From Welwitschia mirabilis (lineage: Eukaryota; Gnetophyta; Gnetopsida; Welwitschiales): a stretch of DNA of 42,493 nucleotides. Made by a program: the position numbers and the translations under genes. The DNA lies in assembly GCA_051453625.1 (NCBI GenBank), contig JBOZIK010000001.1, forward strand, positions 275,004,086-275,046,578. Direction: 5' to 3'. Below are positions 11,495 to 22,836 of the stretch, piece after piece. Within the stretch, counting starts at the first letter, position 1. Every line of letters starts with the position of its first letter. A model generated the notes under the pieces. That model was not told the DNA's origin. It was given only the letters and a program-made list of their open reading frames with translations, and made no database searches.

Positions 11495-11850
11495 CTTCAA
11501 TGATCTGCAGAGTTAAAAATATCTTACACCACGAAGAGCCAGACAATAATCATACTACTTTGTCATGCCCTGGAGAATTACTTGTTGAAGAACATGATAG
11601 AAACTATGGGAAAACCTTGGTAGGTGGCAAGATGTTTTTGAGGTTTTAGTAAAGGGGTTTTCTTTGGAATCTAAAGACGAGGTACTAGAAGTAAGTCACA
11701 TGACAATGATCACAATGAAATGGTATCTTTGAGAGAATTTTTATCATTGCTTGCTATTTTTCATAGACATTCTACGAGTTAGCAATGCGTGGTCTTGGAT
11801 TTCACAAAGAAGTCAATTCTACTAACTTGAATGTAATTTTTGACCTTTAT
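11495..11850 (+). pseudogene. Degenerate coding-like stretch, unidentified
   Basis: The plus strand reads ELLVEEHDRNYGK in one frame, then after a one-base shift WQDVFEVLVKGFSLESKDE, SHMTMITMKWYL-stop and later DILRVSNAWSWISQRSQFY. Two adjoining frames with plausible protein-like composition joined by a frameshift suggest a decayed gene fragment. I do not recognise the family. Note that it is on the opposite strand to the other islands in the element. Confidence 0.3.
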
Positions 11851-11930
11851 TCCTAATGAGACTACTATTAATAACTATAAAAAGATGCATGCCCTTGTCT
11901 TTTTACTATGAGATCCTCATGCAGATCCGT

Positions 11931-12256
11931 CTTATTTGAGAAAATGTTGATGGCATGATAATCTTTCACTTCTGTAGACAATTTCATTATACAACTCTTA
12001 TCTCTTATAAACGTTTTTTATGATAATATATAATCACATTTGANNNNNNNNNNNNNNNNNNNNNNNNNNNNNNNNNNNNNNNNNNNNNNNNNNNNNNNNN
12101 NNNNNNNNNNNNNNNNNNNNNNNNNNNNNNNNNNNNNNNNNNNTCTTATTTGAGAAAATGTTGATGGCATGGTAATCTTTCACTTCTGTAGACAATTTCA
12201 TTATACAACTCTTATCTCCTATAAATGTTTTTTATGATAATATATAATCACATTTG
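11931..12256. repeat. Duplicated gap flanks around 100-N gap (12044-12143)
   Basis: The 113 bases left of the gap (11931-12043, beginning TCTTATTTGAGAAAATGTTG) recur right of it (12144-12256) with only a few differences. Two overlapping contig ends that were not merged explain this better than a biological repeat. The small differences may be allelic. Confidence 0.9.
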
Positions 12257-12726
12257 ATTTCTTTAGCATTCATGCCTAGTTTCATAGGGTTTCACAGGGT
12301 TTCATAGTTTCAATTTGTCTAAAATAATAATCTCTTGTGCCTTTTTTTTTAAGTAATAGACATCCTTATATTGTAAGGGCTGAAAACATGGACTTCGAAA
12401 AGTTCGGTACATATGGAACCTATGAGATGATGCTATGCAAGTGCTGCATTTTTTTATACATCTAATGCTTTGTTCTACGTTGGTCTTGAAAGATTCTTTA
12501 AGAAGCTAAAGCTTGTTCATTGTTGTTTTTTTTCTTTCCATAACATAAAGTTTTTCACTTGCCTACATGATGATGACTATTCCCAATGACTTTCACAACT
12601 TCGTCTTGAACTCACATGCAGACATCCTCATGATAGCCTACATTTCAATCATTATGAAATTTCTCTTTTGTTTTGACATGTCTAATTATAATGATGTCTG
12701 TATTGATTACTAGGTGTTTGTTAAAA

Positions 12727-12942
12727 TCAAAGGGTGTGGCCCCTGCTACATTTTCTTGAGCTTAATTCCACTTCTACTTTGTAGGCAGCATTTGAATCAT
12801 GATTGATATTTAAGGCTATAAAATTTACATATCTCCACAACCTGATGTGAGTCATGTAAGACTGATCATAGTGAAATAGAATATCTGAGAGTACTCGGGC
12901 CTTATTCCCAAACACTGTTGTCATTACTATTTTCTTATACAC
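12727..12942 (-). pseudogene. Open frame of 71 codons, possible gene fragment
   Basis: The minus strand encodes MYKKIVMTTVFGNKARVLSD, then a block with HYDQSYMTHIRLWRYVNFIA. The residue mix is protein-like and lacks the low-complexity bias of nearby chance frames. It is not recognised. It lies on the same strand as the exon-like islands at 9.5-10.8 kb and 15.3-17.6 kb and could belong with them. Confidence 0.3.
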
Positions 12943-13495
12943 TTTTATCTTAAATGGTTTACATTATTATAGTTAATACTCTTTTTTATATGGCAAATCT
13001 TTCTTTGATATCCTTATTTATATCCATTGTCATAGTTTGAACATGCTTCATAAAAGCTAGTTTTCCTGATAAAGGGATACCTCATAATAATTTTAATTAA
13101 TAAATTAATAATTTAATTTAGTTAATATACTCATCATAAAATAATTTACCACTATCCTTCTTGCAATGTGATTTGACGTTGCATCTCCTAAGTGTACAGT
13201 TGTTGGAGTATCAATTTACATGATTTAGAATTCCATTTAATAATAGAACATTATGATGATCATCCTAGTAACTTTGGATTTGATGAAGTTTATGACTCAC
13301 CAATCATAGAATAAACTTTTGCACATTTTAAAAGTAAATTGTCAAAATGAAACTTCAAGTTAGTTACATTCGCAATTCAAAAAACATCACCAATTATAAT
13401 AGATGAATTATTGCTATTAAAATTTGTGTCGAACCTAAACAAACACGTTTTAATTCATTATTAAGGTAATTGCCTGAAAAGGAAAAACTCTATAC

Positions 13496-13748
13496 TTCAT
13501 AGAAGTCTGAATTGAGAGCTATAATCCTTTAGACATATAAATCCAAGACAAAAACCAAAAAAAAAACACATNNNNNNNNNNNNNNNNNNNNNNNNNNNNN
13601 NNNNNNNNNNNNNNNNNNNNNNNNNNNNNNNNNNNNNNNNNNNNNNNNNNNNNNNNNNNNNNNNNNNNNNNTTTATAGAAGTATGAATTGAGAGCTATAA
13701 TCCTTTAGACATATAAATCCAAGACAAAAACCAAAAAAAAAACACATG
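13496..13748. repeat. Duplicated gap flanks around 100-N gap (13572-13671)
   Basis: The stretch from about 13499 to 13571 (GAATTGAGAGCTATAATCC... to a poly-A-rich ACACAT end) is repeated at 13674-13747 with very few changes. This is the same pattern as the neighbouring gaps and is best read as an unmerged overlap. Confidence 0.9.
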
Positions 13749-15339
13749 ATCCAACATGTTTAAGAACATGAGGTAAGAACTCCCCGATAAACTTTAATCC
13801 TCTAAACTATAATACATGTTAAAGAGATTTCAGATGTGTGGTATCGTGATCTACATTTTGAGGTTAACATTTCATTATTTGGGTTTCCTTATCTAGTGAT
13901 AATATGATGAAATAGGCTGGGAACCTCAGCTTAAAATAGAAGTCGTGTGAGTGCAAGAAGTGTTATCCTACTCTACACCAAAAGTTCTATGGGTTGTAAA
14001 GGTTTGTGGCATTATTGCAGTCCATCACAAATGTATGTGTTCAGATGTCTTACTAGTATTGAGATTAATATATCAGCTAGAATATGTAACTATTTTATAG
14101 ATGAGCCTTAAACATTGGGTGAAGAAGGATCATCCACGAAAAGTCATTCAGCCAAAACTAATAACCCTGGGAAGTGAGATATAGTTGCCATAAATGAAAG
14201 CACCGTCAATTCTAAAATTTAAATTATTAGGACATCAACACTGTTTTTGTGAATGCCCTATTATGCAAGGGGTAAGCCTTGAGATTATTCTTTTCTAAGA
14301 AAAATCTCCCCACTCTCCATTTCCAAATCTCTTTTAATATTATTATTTATTAGGTATATAAAAACCTTACATTCTTCCCTTAGTTTTAAAAATATGAATA
14401 TAAATGGTACATTAAACATGCGGAATGGGATAAAACAAGAAATTATTGTTGTTATACAACTCCTCAACCTTAGATATATTGGTAGAAGTGAGTTTTCATG
14501 AAGTTGAGACTGGTAATCCTTTTATAACAAATTGGAAATTTTTAATTAATATAATAAAACTTTTACTCATTTCATAGCATTTCATACGATATGTATCTTT
14601 ATAAAGTCAGCTTTTTAAGATTCATAGTTTACACCCTTTCAAGTTTAGAAAAATGTCTTTTCCATTACATGAATTTTTTTGTATTTATTTTTCCTCTAAA
14701 AATGTTTTCCCTAGAAAAAAGAGTTATTTAGCTCTATGATTTCAAAGTATTTAATTCGAATTTCTTGTTGTAGTCGTAACAAATGACACTTCTATATTAA
14801 CATTGTACATGACATAACATTGAAAAAAATATGTGCATGCATATTAACCATTAAGCAATTTATAGAGTTGATAATTAATGTAATAAAAATAACCAGATAT
14901 TATAAGACAAAGCATTTTTGTGTTGATTACAATCCTCTTATGTATCCATATTAGAGCTTAATAATTATATCTAAACATTTTATTGAAACAAACATAGCTT
15001 GATTCAATAGAACTACCTATAACTCACATCAAGCAAAAGGGCTTTATTTCAAAATTATGGAAAACTGGATAAGTGACCTTTTTTCTTATTAAAATTTATG
15101 TAAACAGATTTTCAATTTTTGTTCAGACCGAACTTTTTCATGCACACGATGATTAAAATTATGAATCATAAGAGGCTATACCAAGATGTTAACATTCATC
15201 CATATCCATTAAATTGGTAAAGCAAAATGCACTAGAAGAGTTAAAAATATTATAAAAGTCTCTTCATTCTTATGCAATGCATTAGTTTGTTAGGTAACTT
15301 TGTATCTCAATAATGATTAATGATAAAGAGTTACCAGGA

Positions 15340-15560
15340 ATCATTGCACGCATACTCATAACAACTATAATTGGATGGCTTCTCATTGGATGGCTTCTCA
15401 CTGCTAAATGTCAAAGGGATTGCATTTCTTTGTCACCCAAAGGTTTTCACAAGAGATTAGTTCTGATAGGGTGCAGGACTCCAAATTAAACCAATCTCCT
15501 CAAGATATGAATAGTTGCAGGATGCTATCTTCAGCAACAAGCAAAACATTGTTATCATGA
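15340..15560 (-). pseudogene. Coding-like stretch, frameshifted, unidentified
   Basis: The minus strand reads VLLVAEDSILQLFIS, then in other frames LHPIRTNLL and LGDKEMQSL, and RSHPIIVVMSMRAMIPG before GTAACTC, a possible donor. A short in-frame duplication of about 15 bases (GGATGGCTTCTC twice near 15375-15400 on the plus strand) interrupts it. It is probably a decayed exon of the same unknown minus-strand gene. Confidence 0.3.
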
Positions 15561-15566
15561 GACACC

Positions 15567-15652
15567 TAAAACAAGTAGAGTGAATCAACAATGTAATAGC
15601 AATGAAAATTTAAAACAAGTAGAGTGAATCAATAATGTAATAGAAATGAAAT
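15567..15652. repeat. 44-bp tandem duplication
   Basis: TAAAACAAGTAGAGTGAATC starts at 15567 and again at 15611. Both copies continue through AATGTAATAG.AATGAAA with a few substitutions. Confidence 0.85.
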
Positions 15653-15801
15653 AGTGAGTGTTATAATTTGATGCGATACTAGGATAGGGCTATCGAAGTA
15701 GACATCTAACATTAATGAGTGCATAAATACTTAATTGGTTTATGTATAACTATCAGATATTTTTATTGTGGTAAGGATGGACTCATAGCATCACTTGTCA
15801 A

Positions 15802-16055
15802 AATAGTGATCTTCATGTCAAGATCCATTGAGAATAATTGGGGGTTATGTTGAAAACTGAACAAAAGTGATCAGGACANNNNNNNNNNNNNNNNNNNNNN
15901 NNNNNNNNNNNNNNNNNNNNNNNNNNNNNNNNNNNNNNNNNNNNNNNNNNNNNNNNNNNNNNNNNNNNNNNNNNNNNNAATAGTGATCTTCATGTCAAGA
16001 TCCATTGAGAATAATTGGGGGTTATGTTGAAAACTGAACAAAAGTGATCAGGACA
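15802..16055. repeat. Duplicated gap flanks around 100-N gap (15879-15978)
   Basis: The roughly 77 bases ending at 15878 (AATAGTGATCTTCATGTC... ATCAGGACA) are repeated immediately after the gap (15979-16055), apparently without change. Probably an unmerged contig overlap. Confidence 0.93.
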
Positions 16056-16250
16056 AATTGAACAAGATAACAAAACCTACTATTCAATTAATGTTCTATA
16101 TTCTGATGTGATCTCAAATAACTGTTAGCAAGGCAATTCCTGATAATGGAGGCTATTTGACATTATGCTAGCCCTGTTCTCTCTTTAAGCAAGTGTCTTA
16201 CCATCATATAATCAATCTGGAACATTTGTAAAATAGTTGATAAATTGCTA

Positions 16251-16506
16251 GAATGTTTCAAACTGCATAGGAAATTGTTGAGAAATACAAATGAATATTG
16301 CATAAGGATATATTAAATTTAGAATAGGNNNNNNNNNNNNNNNNNNNNNNNNNNNNNNNNNNNNNNNNNNNNNNNNNNNNNNNNNNNNNNNNNNNNNNNN
16401 NNNNNNNNNNNNNNNNNNNNNNNNNNNNAATGTTTCAAACTGCATAGGAAATTGTTGAGAAATACAAATGAATATTGCATAAGGATATATTAAATTTAGA
16501 ATAGGC
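16251..16506. repeat. Duplicated gap flanks around 100-N gap (16329-16428)
   Basis: Bases 16251-16328 (AATGTTTCAAACTGCATAGG... AGAATAGG) recur at 16429-16506 with no difference seen. Translated across the gap, this produces a false protein with the same peptide at both ends. Confidence 0.95.
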
Positions 16507-17563
16507 ATACAAAAATAATGAACTAGTTGGGCCAACAAAAGCATATGATTTTCTACGTAGGAGCATCTCTTGGGTCACTTCATGAGAATGAATTTGAGAC
16601 CCACAATATGACAAGTGCATGACGTTTCTTTATAGAGTGCAAATAGTGATATAGCTTGTTTTATAAATTCGCTGACTCTTTTTTGTTAACACACTTCACA
16701 ATTTTGAATTGCGTGGACTCCTTTATCCACAAATGTTCCATTGAGAAGGTAACTTTTGCAAAGATTGCATTGTAAAGAATAAGAATGTAGGTGTCAATAG
16801 CTGTCAATACCAGATAAAACATTTCTCCAAAAAAGTTTCAAAGCTTCTTTCTCAAAAAGAAGAGAGCACTATGATCCATTTTCATTGTTGATCACTGAAA
16901 GAATCAAACTTCTTTAAATACATCTATGAGCCTATAACGTCCTCAAGGAGAGCATGAGATGATTAGTCTGTACAATTCTGATATGTTCCGTTGCTCTTCA
17001 TAAAATTGAAAGAAACACAAGATTCTTCTTTAAAGTTGCCTGAATTGGCACTTCCTAAAAGAAAAAGAAATGAAGGGATACCTTGTGTAACAACGAAGTA
17101 GGACAAGATCTTGTATCGTTTATTCCTCGTATTACTTCAAAAATATTGGAAAAATTCAAAGCAATGCTCAACTTCCAATGTGAGAACTTCTGCAGCCACT
17201 AACCCTCTAGAATACAATGGGCATTCTTAATAATTTTTAGAAGTTCTGCTTCCATTTGTCTAAGCAGGCTTCTGTATAAAGCCATCCATCCCAATCTGAT
17301 GACATCTTTCAACAGGTTGCTTATCTATGCTAGTTGTTAAGGCCGCCACAAAAGGACAGCAAAAAATATGAGTTTTGAGCAAGGAGTTTCTCTGAATCAC
17401 CTATTTTGATTCCAATCTCTTCTAGAAGAAATTTTCTCTGTGAAATATCGAGAGGATTTTGAAGAAATCCATCCAATTTCTTCAAAATACTTTGTTTGCG
17501 ACGAGAGAAAAAACTTAGAAACTGATTGAGGGATTTAAAACAAGGAGAAGGATGCGAATCCAC
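16500..17563 (-). pseudogene. Long degenerate coding region of an unidentified gene, starting next to the right inverted repeat
   Basis: On the minus strand an ATG at 17563 opens a 77-codon frame (MDSHPSPCFKSLNQFLSFF, then a block containing LDGFLQNPLDISQRKFLLEE). Further pieces follow in shifting frames: WMALYRSLLRQMEAELLKII, then near 16.7-16.9 kb EALKLFWRNVLSGIDSY, CNLCKSYLLNGTFVDKG and HAIQNCEV, and near 16.5-16.6 kb SEFIKQAISLFALYKE. The texture is that of one long alpha-helical protein broken by stops and frameshifts. I do not recognise the family, and none of it resembles a MULE, hAT or other transposase. The start lies only about 30 bases from the inner edge of the right inverted repeat (17593), so the repeat could have supplied its promoter. 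A captured host gene is the favoured reading. Confidence 0.45.
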
Positions 17564-17592
17564 CTTTTGAGATTGAGATTGCTAAATACGCA

Positions 17593-17852
17593 CTGGTGAG
17601 AAATGATACCAGAAATAAAACCCTAACAAAAAATAGTAGAGTAAACCAAACGAGGCTGGAGCAGAGCATTCATGTGTAAGGTACAGCAAGTGCCATGATC
17701 ATGACCATGCCCATAAACGCCATGATTCTATGTCATGCATAAAAGGAGATGGGTCATGCCATATAGACAAAGATGTGACAATGAAAACTGCTGAAAACAG
17801 CTTGACTTGTGGCTCCATTAATAGGAGATAGCCGCAAGTTTAGACAAGCCCC
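17593..17852 (-). repeat. Right inverted-repeat arm
   Basis: Read as its reverse complement, this arm begins GGGGCTTGTCTAAAC and continues with CTCCTATTAATGGAGC, CATGACC.ATCTCCT, a GGGCAT.GTCATGA block, GAATGCTCTGC, CTCGTTTGGTTTACTC and TTTTGTTAGGGTTTTATTTC, all in the same order as the left arm. Indels of up to tens of bases separate the conserved blocks, so the element is old. ACTTTGAG follows directly at 17853-17860. Confidence 0.8.
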
Positions 17853-17869
17853 ACTTTGAGAACATTAGT

Positions 17870-20800
17870 ACTTCGGATTGGCATCTTTACCCGTATGATT
17901 TCTAGTCACAATTCAGAAAACGCTAACTGCAAGACAACAAGAACATTGCATTGAGAAAACCAGCATGGGACCATACGCATTCAATGTTTTATATACTTCA
18001 TTATTTCTGTGTCTGTTATGACTGCATTTGGCATTGTCTTCTGAGCAGTGATTTTGTCAGAAAGTACAAGTTCTGAGCACTGATTTGAAGGTTTGTCAGA
18101 AATTACAAGTGTTCTTACTGACATTAAACACCAAACAACAACATCAAATCACTCTGCATTGCTCAGAAATTGGCATAGCGGATCATCATTTTCAAAAGGA
18201 AATATGACAGCAAGACTCTAACAAAAGCAATGGCATCTGCAAGACTGAGAATTGACAGTCATGTGAAAGCTTATATGCATTTTCTATAGCCATTTCCACC
18301 TGCGTTTCCTTCATTCAACTACCATAGGGTTGGTAACATTTCATTGTAAAGAAAATTAACCAGAGCTCCAGCATGGCAATTTGACTTTTCTATGGATCTC
18401 ATGGATTGTGGACCACACAACCTGCAACATACTTATCCAACATCCAAAACATATCAAGCCCCTTCTTTTATTCAACGCTCTCTCTTTTAAGCCTAACCTG
18501 ATAAACGAAATCCTCTTCCTTTGTTGAACTATCAAACTAGTTATTTTTCAAGAATCTGATCAACGTCATTTAGCATATGGCTTTACTCAAGTTTAAAGAT
18601 AGTTGGCAACATTTCTTTGATACAAGTCAATCTCTTTCGCATCTAGGGTTCCATGAAATTGCCTAAGGGATTATTCAAGTTTATTTTTATAATTAGAAAT
18701 TATTTGATTAACTTAAAACTTTTATAAGTAAAACCAATCTAATTATGTAAGATAATCACAATCCTTTGGTTTAAATTTATTGATTTTGTTTGAATCGAGT
18801 CAGCCTTTGAAGAATTATCACATCTTCTCTACTTTTGTTAATCATTGATTTAAGAGTAAAGTATTCATAGGGAATTCTAAACCCCTATAATTTTATGATA
18901 ATACTGTTACCACATTTTATTTTGTTAGGTTTTATGAATGCTTCGATAATTTTCAATTATAGTTTATTTATAGTTCATTACCATGTAATTAGTTGATTTA
19001 ATTTATATTATATTTGAGTTATTTGGCTTTATGCTTTTGACTATGGTTTCATTCTAAATATAGGATCCTCCTATTAGAGGACTTAATTCTCTTTATCTAT
19101 GGATTCTCACTATTTGTTTCTTCATTTTGAACTACCTATCTTTTCTATCTATTTTCTTTTTTCTAAATTCTTGGTTTGGAGTTTTTCCCTCCATATGAAT
19201 CAAATCAATTATTCTAGTTAAGCTATTTAAAAGACAATATTGTGTTGATCTTTAAAATCCTATGTCTTTTTTGTACACACTATTTACTATTAGATGGCTA
19301 CTTCTAGTGTAAATTTTATGTCTTTGGCATATCTTATAAATCTCAGTATGTATTTTCTTCATTTCGAGCTACTCACTTGTCTTTATTATCTTAATTCCTT
19401 GTTAATTTTCATTTGATCTTTTTCTTTTCCATCTAAATTTTCCTCTTACAAGCTTTCAAATCATCTATTCTATATAAGCCATATAAGAAAGAATATCGTG
19501 TGCTTAAACTCTACTAATGGATGGAATCATTTCTATAATTTTGTGCGTCTTTGAGATGTCTTATATGTTTTAGACATTTAATTTTTAATTTTTTCCCACA
19601 TATTCTCATGAACCTCATAAGATAATTATGTTCTCATATTTAATTGGTATGGTACTTTCTAATTCAGAATTAAAGTTATAGCAATTTTGTTTGAAACTTT
19701 GTATTTTAGGATTCTTAAATAATCTAGTAATTTTTATTCAAACTAGAATCCTTTTATAAAGGGTCTTAGATTACAATAGATTAAATATAATCCTCTTGTG
19801 TAAAAGAAAGATCTCTTGGGATCAAGCTATAAATCTTCTACTTTAAAACTAATCAAAAAGCATTCCATCATGCAATGCTAGAACCTCTACCTTTAATAAA
19901 TTAAAAATCAAATTGAATCAACTTGAGGTCTTTCCCTCAAGGACAAACTTTAATAGCAAAATTACATACAAATCATGTTTCCATAGCCATTCATGTGACA
20001 TCCGAAATCATAATCACCACAAATTAAAACTTTAAGATGAATAAAAGTTTTATGTGTTTACTCAAAAGTGATAATAACCAAAGTTAGAGATGCTTACTCC
20101 AAGGGTAGAAAACACCTTTATGTTGTTAAATATGTGAAGTTAAAATAACATGTGTGCATGTCATTATTTAGTTAGGGCATACGTGTATGTTTTCCCACTT
20201 TCATCTTCTACTATAATGTGGGCCATTGAATGCTAATCCATTAGCTATGATTTATTGATAATTTAAGCCATAACCTTTGTAAAAGAGTGCTTCTTTTGCC
20301 TTTGGCAATTCTCTTGAATTAACTAACGCCACTAACGGGAATTCTATAAGTGGACGAAAGAAGATGGACTTTGTTTTAGAGTTGATTTCCCTCTTTTTCG
20401 ATTGTAATCTCCATTTAGAGAACATGGACTTTGATATTTTAGTGTGTCATAGCTTTCATGCCCTATTTGCTACTATTTTCATAATACGCCAAACCCTCTA
20501 CATGCACCTCACTATCGCATAGTTCTCTATCATTTAACCTTTTGTTACACCTCCACTAATACAAACTTCCCCCCTATCGACCTTGTTTAGTTAGTATTCA
20601 ACGTTAATTAGATGTTAATAAAAATATTAAAATATCTCTAATACTTTATAGTGTCATTATCGAATCCCTATTAACATGTTTGGAATTTTAGAAAAATATT
20701 TGACAACTTGTCTCATGATACACAACCATATACAAAATACTTTAACACAAGCATATCCAACTAATCATTTTGAGAAGTGGCCTTTGACTTTAAATTCCAA

Positions 20801-21560
20801 AGATGTTCATTAATGTAACATATACAAAATACTTTCTAAACAAAAGAGAGCGCTTTTTCTTTTTTCTTTTTTTTTGGTAATTGTATTCTTCTGATGTGGT
20901 AAATTCAAAAGACCTTGGACAACGGTGGTCTTTGAAAGTAACTAAAAATTTTCTTACAAATGATTCTAGTTGGATTTTTACAAGATAATGTAGAGTGCAA
21001 TAAGAAATAAGACACGATTAGAAAAAACATATTGTAGGAAATTGAATTTATAACAAAGGAGAGCAAAAAAAAAATTTCTTGTATTTCTAAGTGTACGATT
21101 CTCAACTTCTACTTGCTAGCTTGTGATACATTCAATAGATATTTACATTAAATCCTATGACCAGAAAAGACTTTAAAAATGAAGAGAATGGGGGCACTTT
21201 TAAGAAACTTATTGGGAGGGAATTATGAATTAAAGAAATACAAATTTTGCCCCATATTTTGTTCTTTTTCTTACTTTCTCTTTTTTTCAAGTCTTTTTGT
21301 TGTTCTTTTAAAGTTTTTCTCTTCTTTAGAATTCTAATTTAAAAGTCTTCATCTGACTTTGACTTTTCATTTAGCTTTGCGTAACAAGATTATGAGATCT
21401 TAACAAGTGTTGATATTCCTTTATGAACCATAACGAGTTTAGTGCTTCAATTGTAATATCTATTGATGAATGCCCATTATTTATACCCACCATCAAAAAT
21501 TGAAAAATTGACCTTTCCTACTAAAACATTATCTATTGCAAGCTTTTAACTATCATCATT
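17870..21560. other. AT-rich spacer with a diverged tandem repeat, no gene recognised
   Basis: No protein domain, RNA gene or transposon end was recognised on either strand. Short frames such as 20905-21105 (-) have only low-complexity residues. A diverged tandem duplication at 19117-19590 is listed separately. Confidence 0.5.
19117..19590. repeat. Diverged ~230-bp tandem duplication
   Basis: TTTCTTCATTTTGAACTAC at 19117 recurs as TTTCTTCATTTCGAGCTAC at 19354. Later landmarks pair in the same order: CAAATCA/ATTATTCTA with CAAATCATCTATTCTA, ATATTGTGTTG with ATATCGTGTGC, and GTCTTTGGCATATCTTAT (19320) with GTCTTTGAGATGTCTTAT (19547). Offsets of 227-237 bases show small indels. Confidence 0.7.
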
Positions 21561-22067
21561 AGGGCTATGATATCATTTTAGATCATATGATAGTGATGTT
21601 AGAGATTAAGTTGATGTGCCAAAGATAAGTGCTACAGATCCTCACCAAGAATTGACAAATCTTGAGCCATGATGTATAATACAAAAGAAGAGAAAAAGTT
21701 CTTCAAAAGGCATCATCGTAAGGTATTGATGAAAGCTTGTGGATTTCTTATATTTTGTTTGTAATAACCTAAAATTAGTTATTATAGGCGAATTGCAAAG
21801 GCATCAATATACAAAGCTGTCATAGGCATTATTTGTAATGAATTACTAATTCTATGTTATTCCTAGTGGCATACAAGCTCTCTTTGTGATATGAAATAAC
21901 TATGATAAAAAGCATACTTTGGCTTGGGAAATTAAAAGAAAGATTTTTCATAGTTGTATTCAACTTTAATGTATGGTTGTGTAGCTTGGGAACTTTCTTT
22001 ATTCGCATAAAGGGGAAGGGGGTTATTAGAGCATGTTCAAAAGCAATTTCTTGTCTATGAATTTCAA

Positions 22068-22343
22068 GTGAAATTGCAAACTTCTTATGATATCTTGCTT
22101 CTTAAAGCAGATCTGCTACATCTTGAAGTTGATGCTCTTAAAGTTGAAGATCTTTATCAATTTATGGCTTATACTGAAAAGTTGAGTCATACAGAGAAGG
22201 TTATGTATGCTAAGAAGGTAATGAATGACATGCAAGAAAGTGATTGGTTGAATCATAGGATGTTATGGCTCCAAAAGTGGAATATTCTAATGGACAATCT
22301 TTCATTAAACAAATGGCTCTTCAAGGAGATGGTGAAGGAGTGA
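22068..22343 (+). CDS. Open frame of 91 codons, unknown (possible relic)
   Basis: An ATG-to-stop frame with protein-like composition includes LLLKADLLHLEVDALKVEDL and YTEKLSHTEKVMYAKKVMND. It is rich in L, K, E and M and likely alpha-helical. There is no recognised domain, signal peptide or membrane segment. It may be a fragment of a retroelement gag-like protein or a chance frame. It lies about 1.2 kb beyond the 3' end of the receptor kinase gene and points the opposite way. Confidence 0.25.
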   Translation: MKLQTSYDILLLKADLLHLEVDALKVEDLYQFMAYTEKLSHTEKVMYAKKVMNDMQESDWLNHRMLWLQKWNILMDNLSLNKWLFKEMVKE

Positions 22344-22836
22344 ATTTCGGCTGAACTTTGATGAATGGCTCCATTAAGAAATAATTGTGTGGTTATCGTT
22401 CGAGGTGGCTTGTTACACGAGACTCAAAACTATCTTTTCATAGCTTTGTGGATTTACTTAAGAAGCCAAATTACAAGAGTAACGATGACCTCTCATCATC
22501 TATTTGTTGACACAGGTCACTAAATTAATTTAATTAGAGTAAATCGTCTCTGCAGATTGCGCAAAAAAAGCTTCAAGAATGAAAAGCATATCTTTTTGTC
22601 ATGTCTGCAGACTATGCTAACAAAGCATCAAGAACAAAGAGCATACCTTTTTGTTTTGTCAATCTTTGATTCACATTCAAGAGAAGCATAATTTTTCTTG
22701 TAGTTTATTACTTACCTTTTTTCCCCTTTTCTTTTAAATTAACGCTATTATTTTGGGCCAATACATTCATGAGGCTTTTAAATTTCTTTAAAATTCAATT
22801 GGTTTGTAGCCATTCATTAAACCCGTCCAGTGGATT

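Larger units (their letters stand above)
7017..17860. mobile_element. Putative ~10.8-kb inverted-repeat DNA transposon (Mutator/Pack-MULE-like)
   Basis: Sequence from 7024 rightward is repeated as its reverse complement ending at 17852. Both ends read GGGGCTTGTCTAAAC inward and stay similar for about 250-300 bases. Immediately outside each end is the direct repeat ACTTTGA (7017-7023 and 17853-17859), extendable to ACTTTGAG if one G of the left G-run is counted. A direct repeat outside an inverted repeat is the expected footprint of a transposase insertion. Long inverted repeats with a target duplication near 8-9 bp are typical of Mutator-like elements; hAT elements also make 8-bp duplications but usually have short terminal repeats. 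I saw no transposase domain in the readable interior. The interior holds exon-like islands, so a non-autonomous element with captured genes (Pack-MULE) is the best guess. Six N-gaps fall inside it. The alternative is two independent inverted copies of a smaller repeat. Confidence 0.6.

Noticed and set aside
16248-16544. 98-codon minus-strand frame with a repeated peptide
   Set aside because: The repeat comes from duplicated sequence on both sides of the 100-N gap, most likely an assembly overlap.
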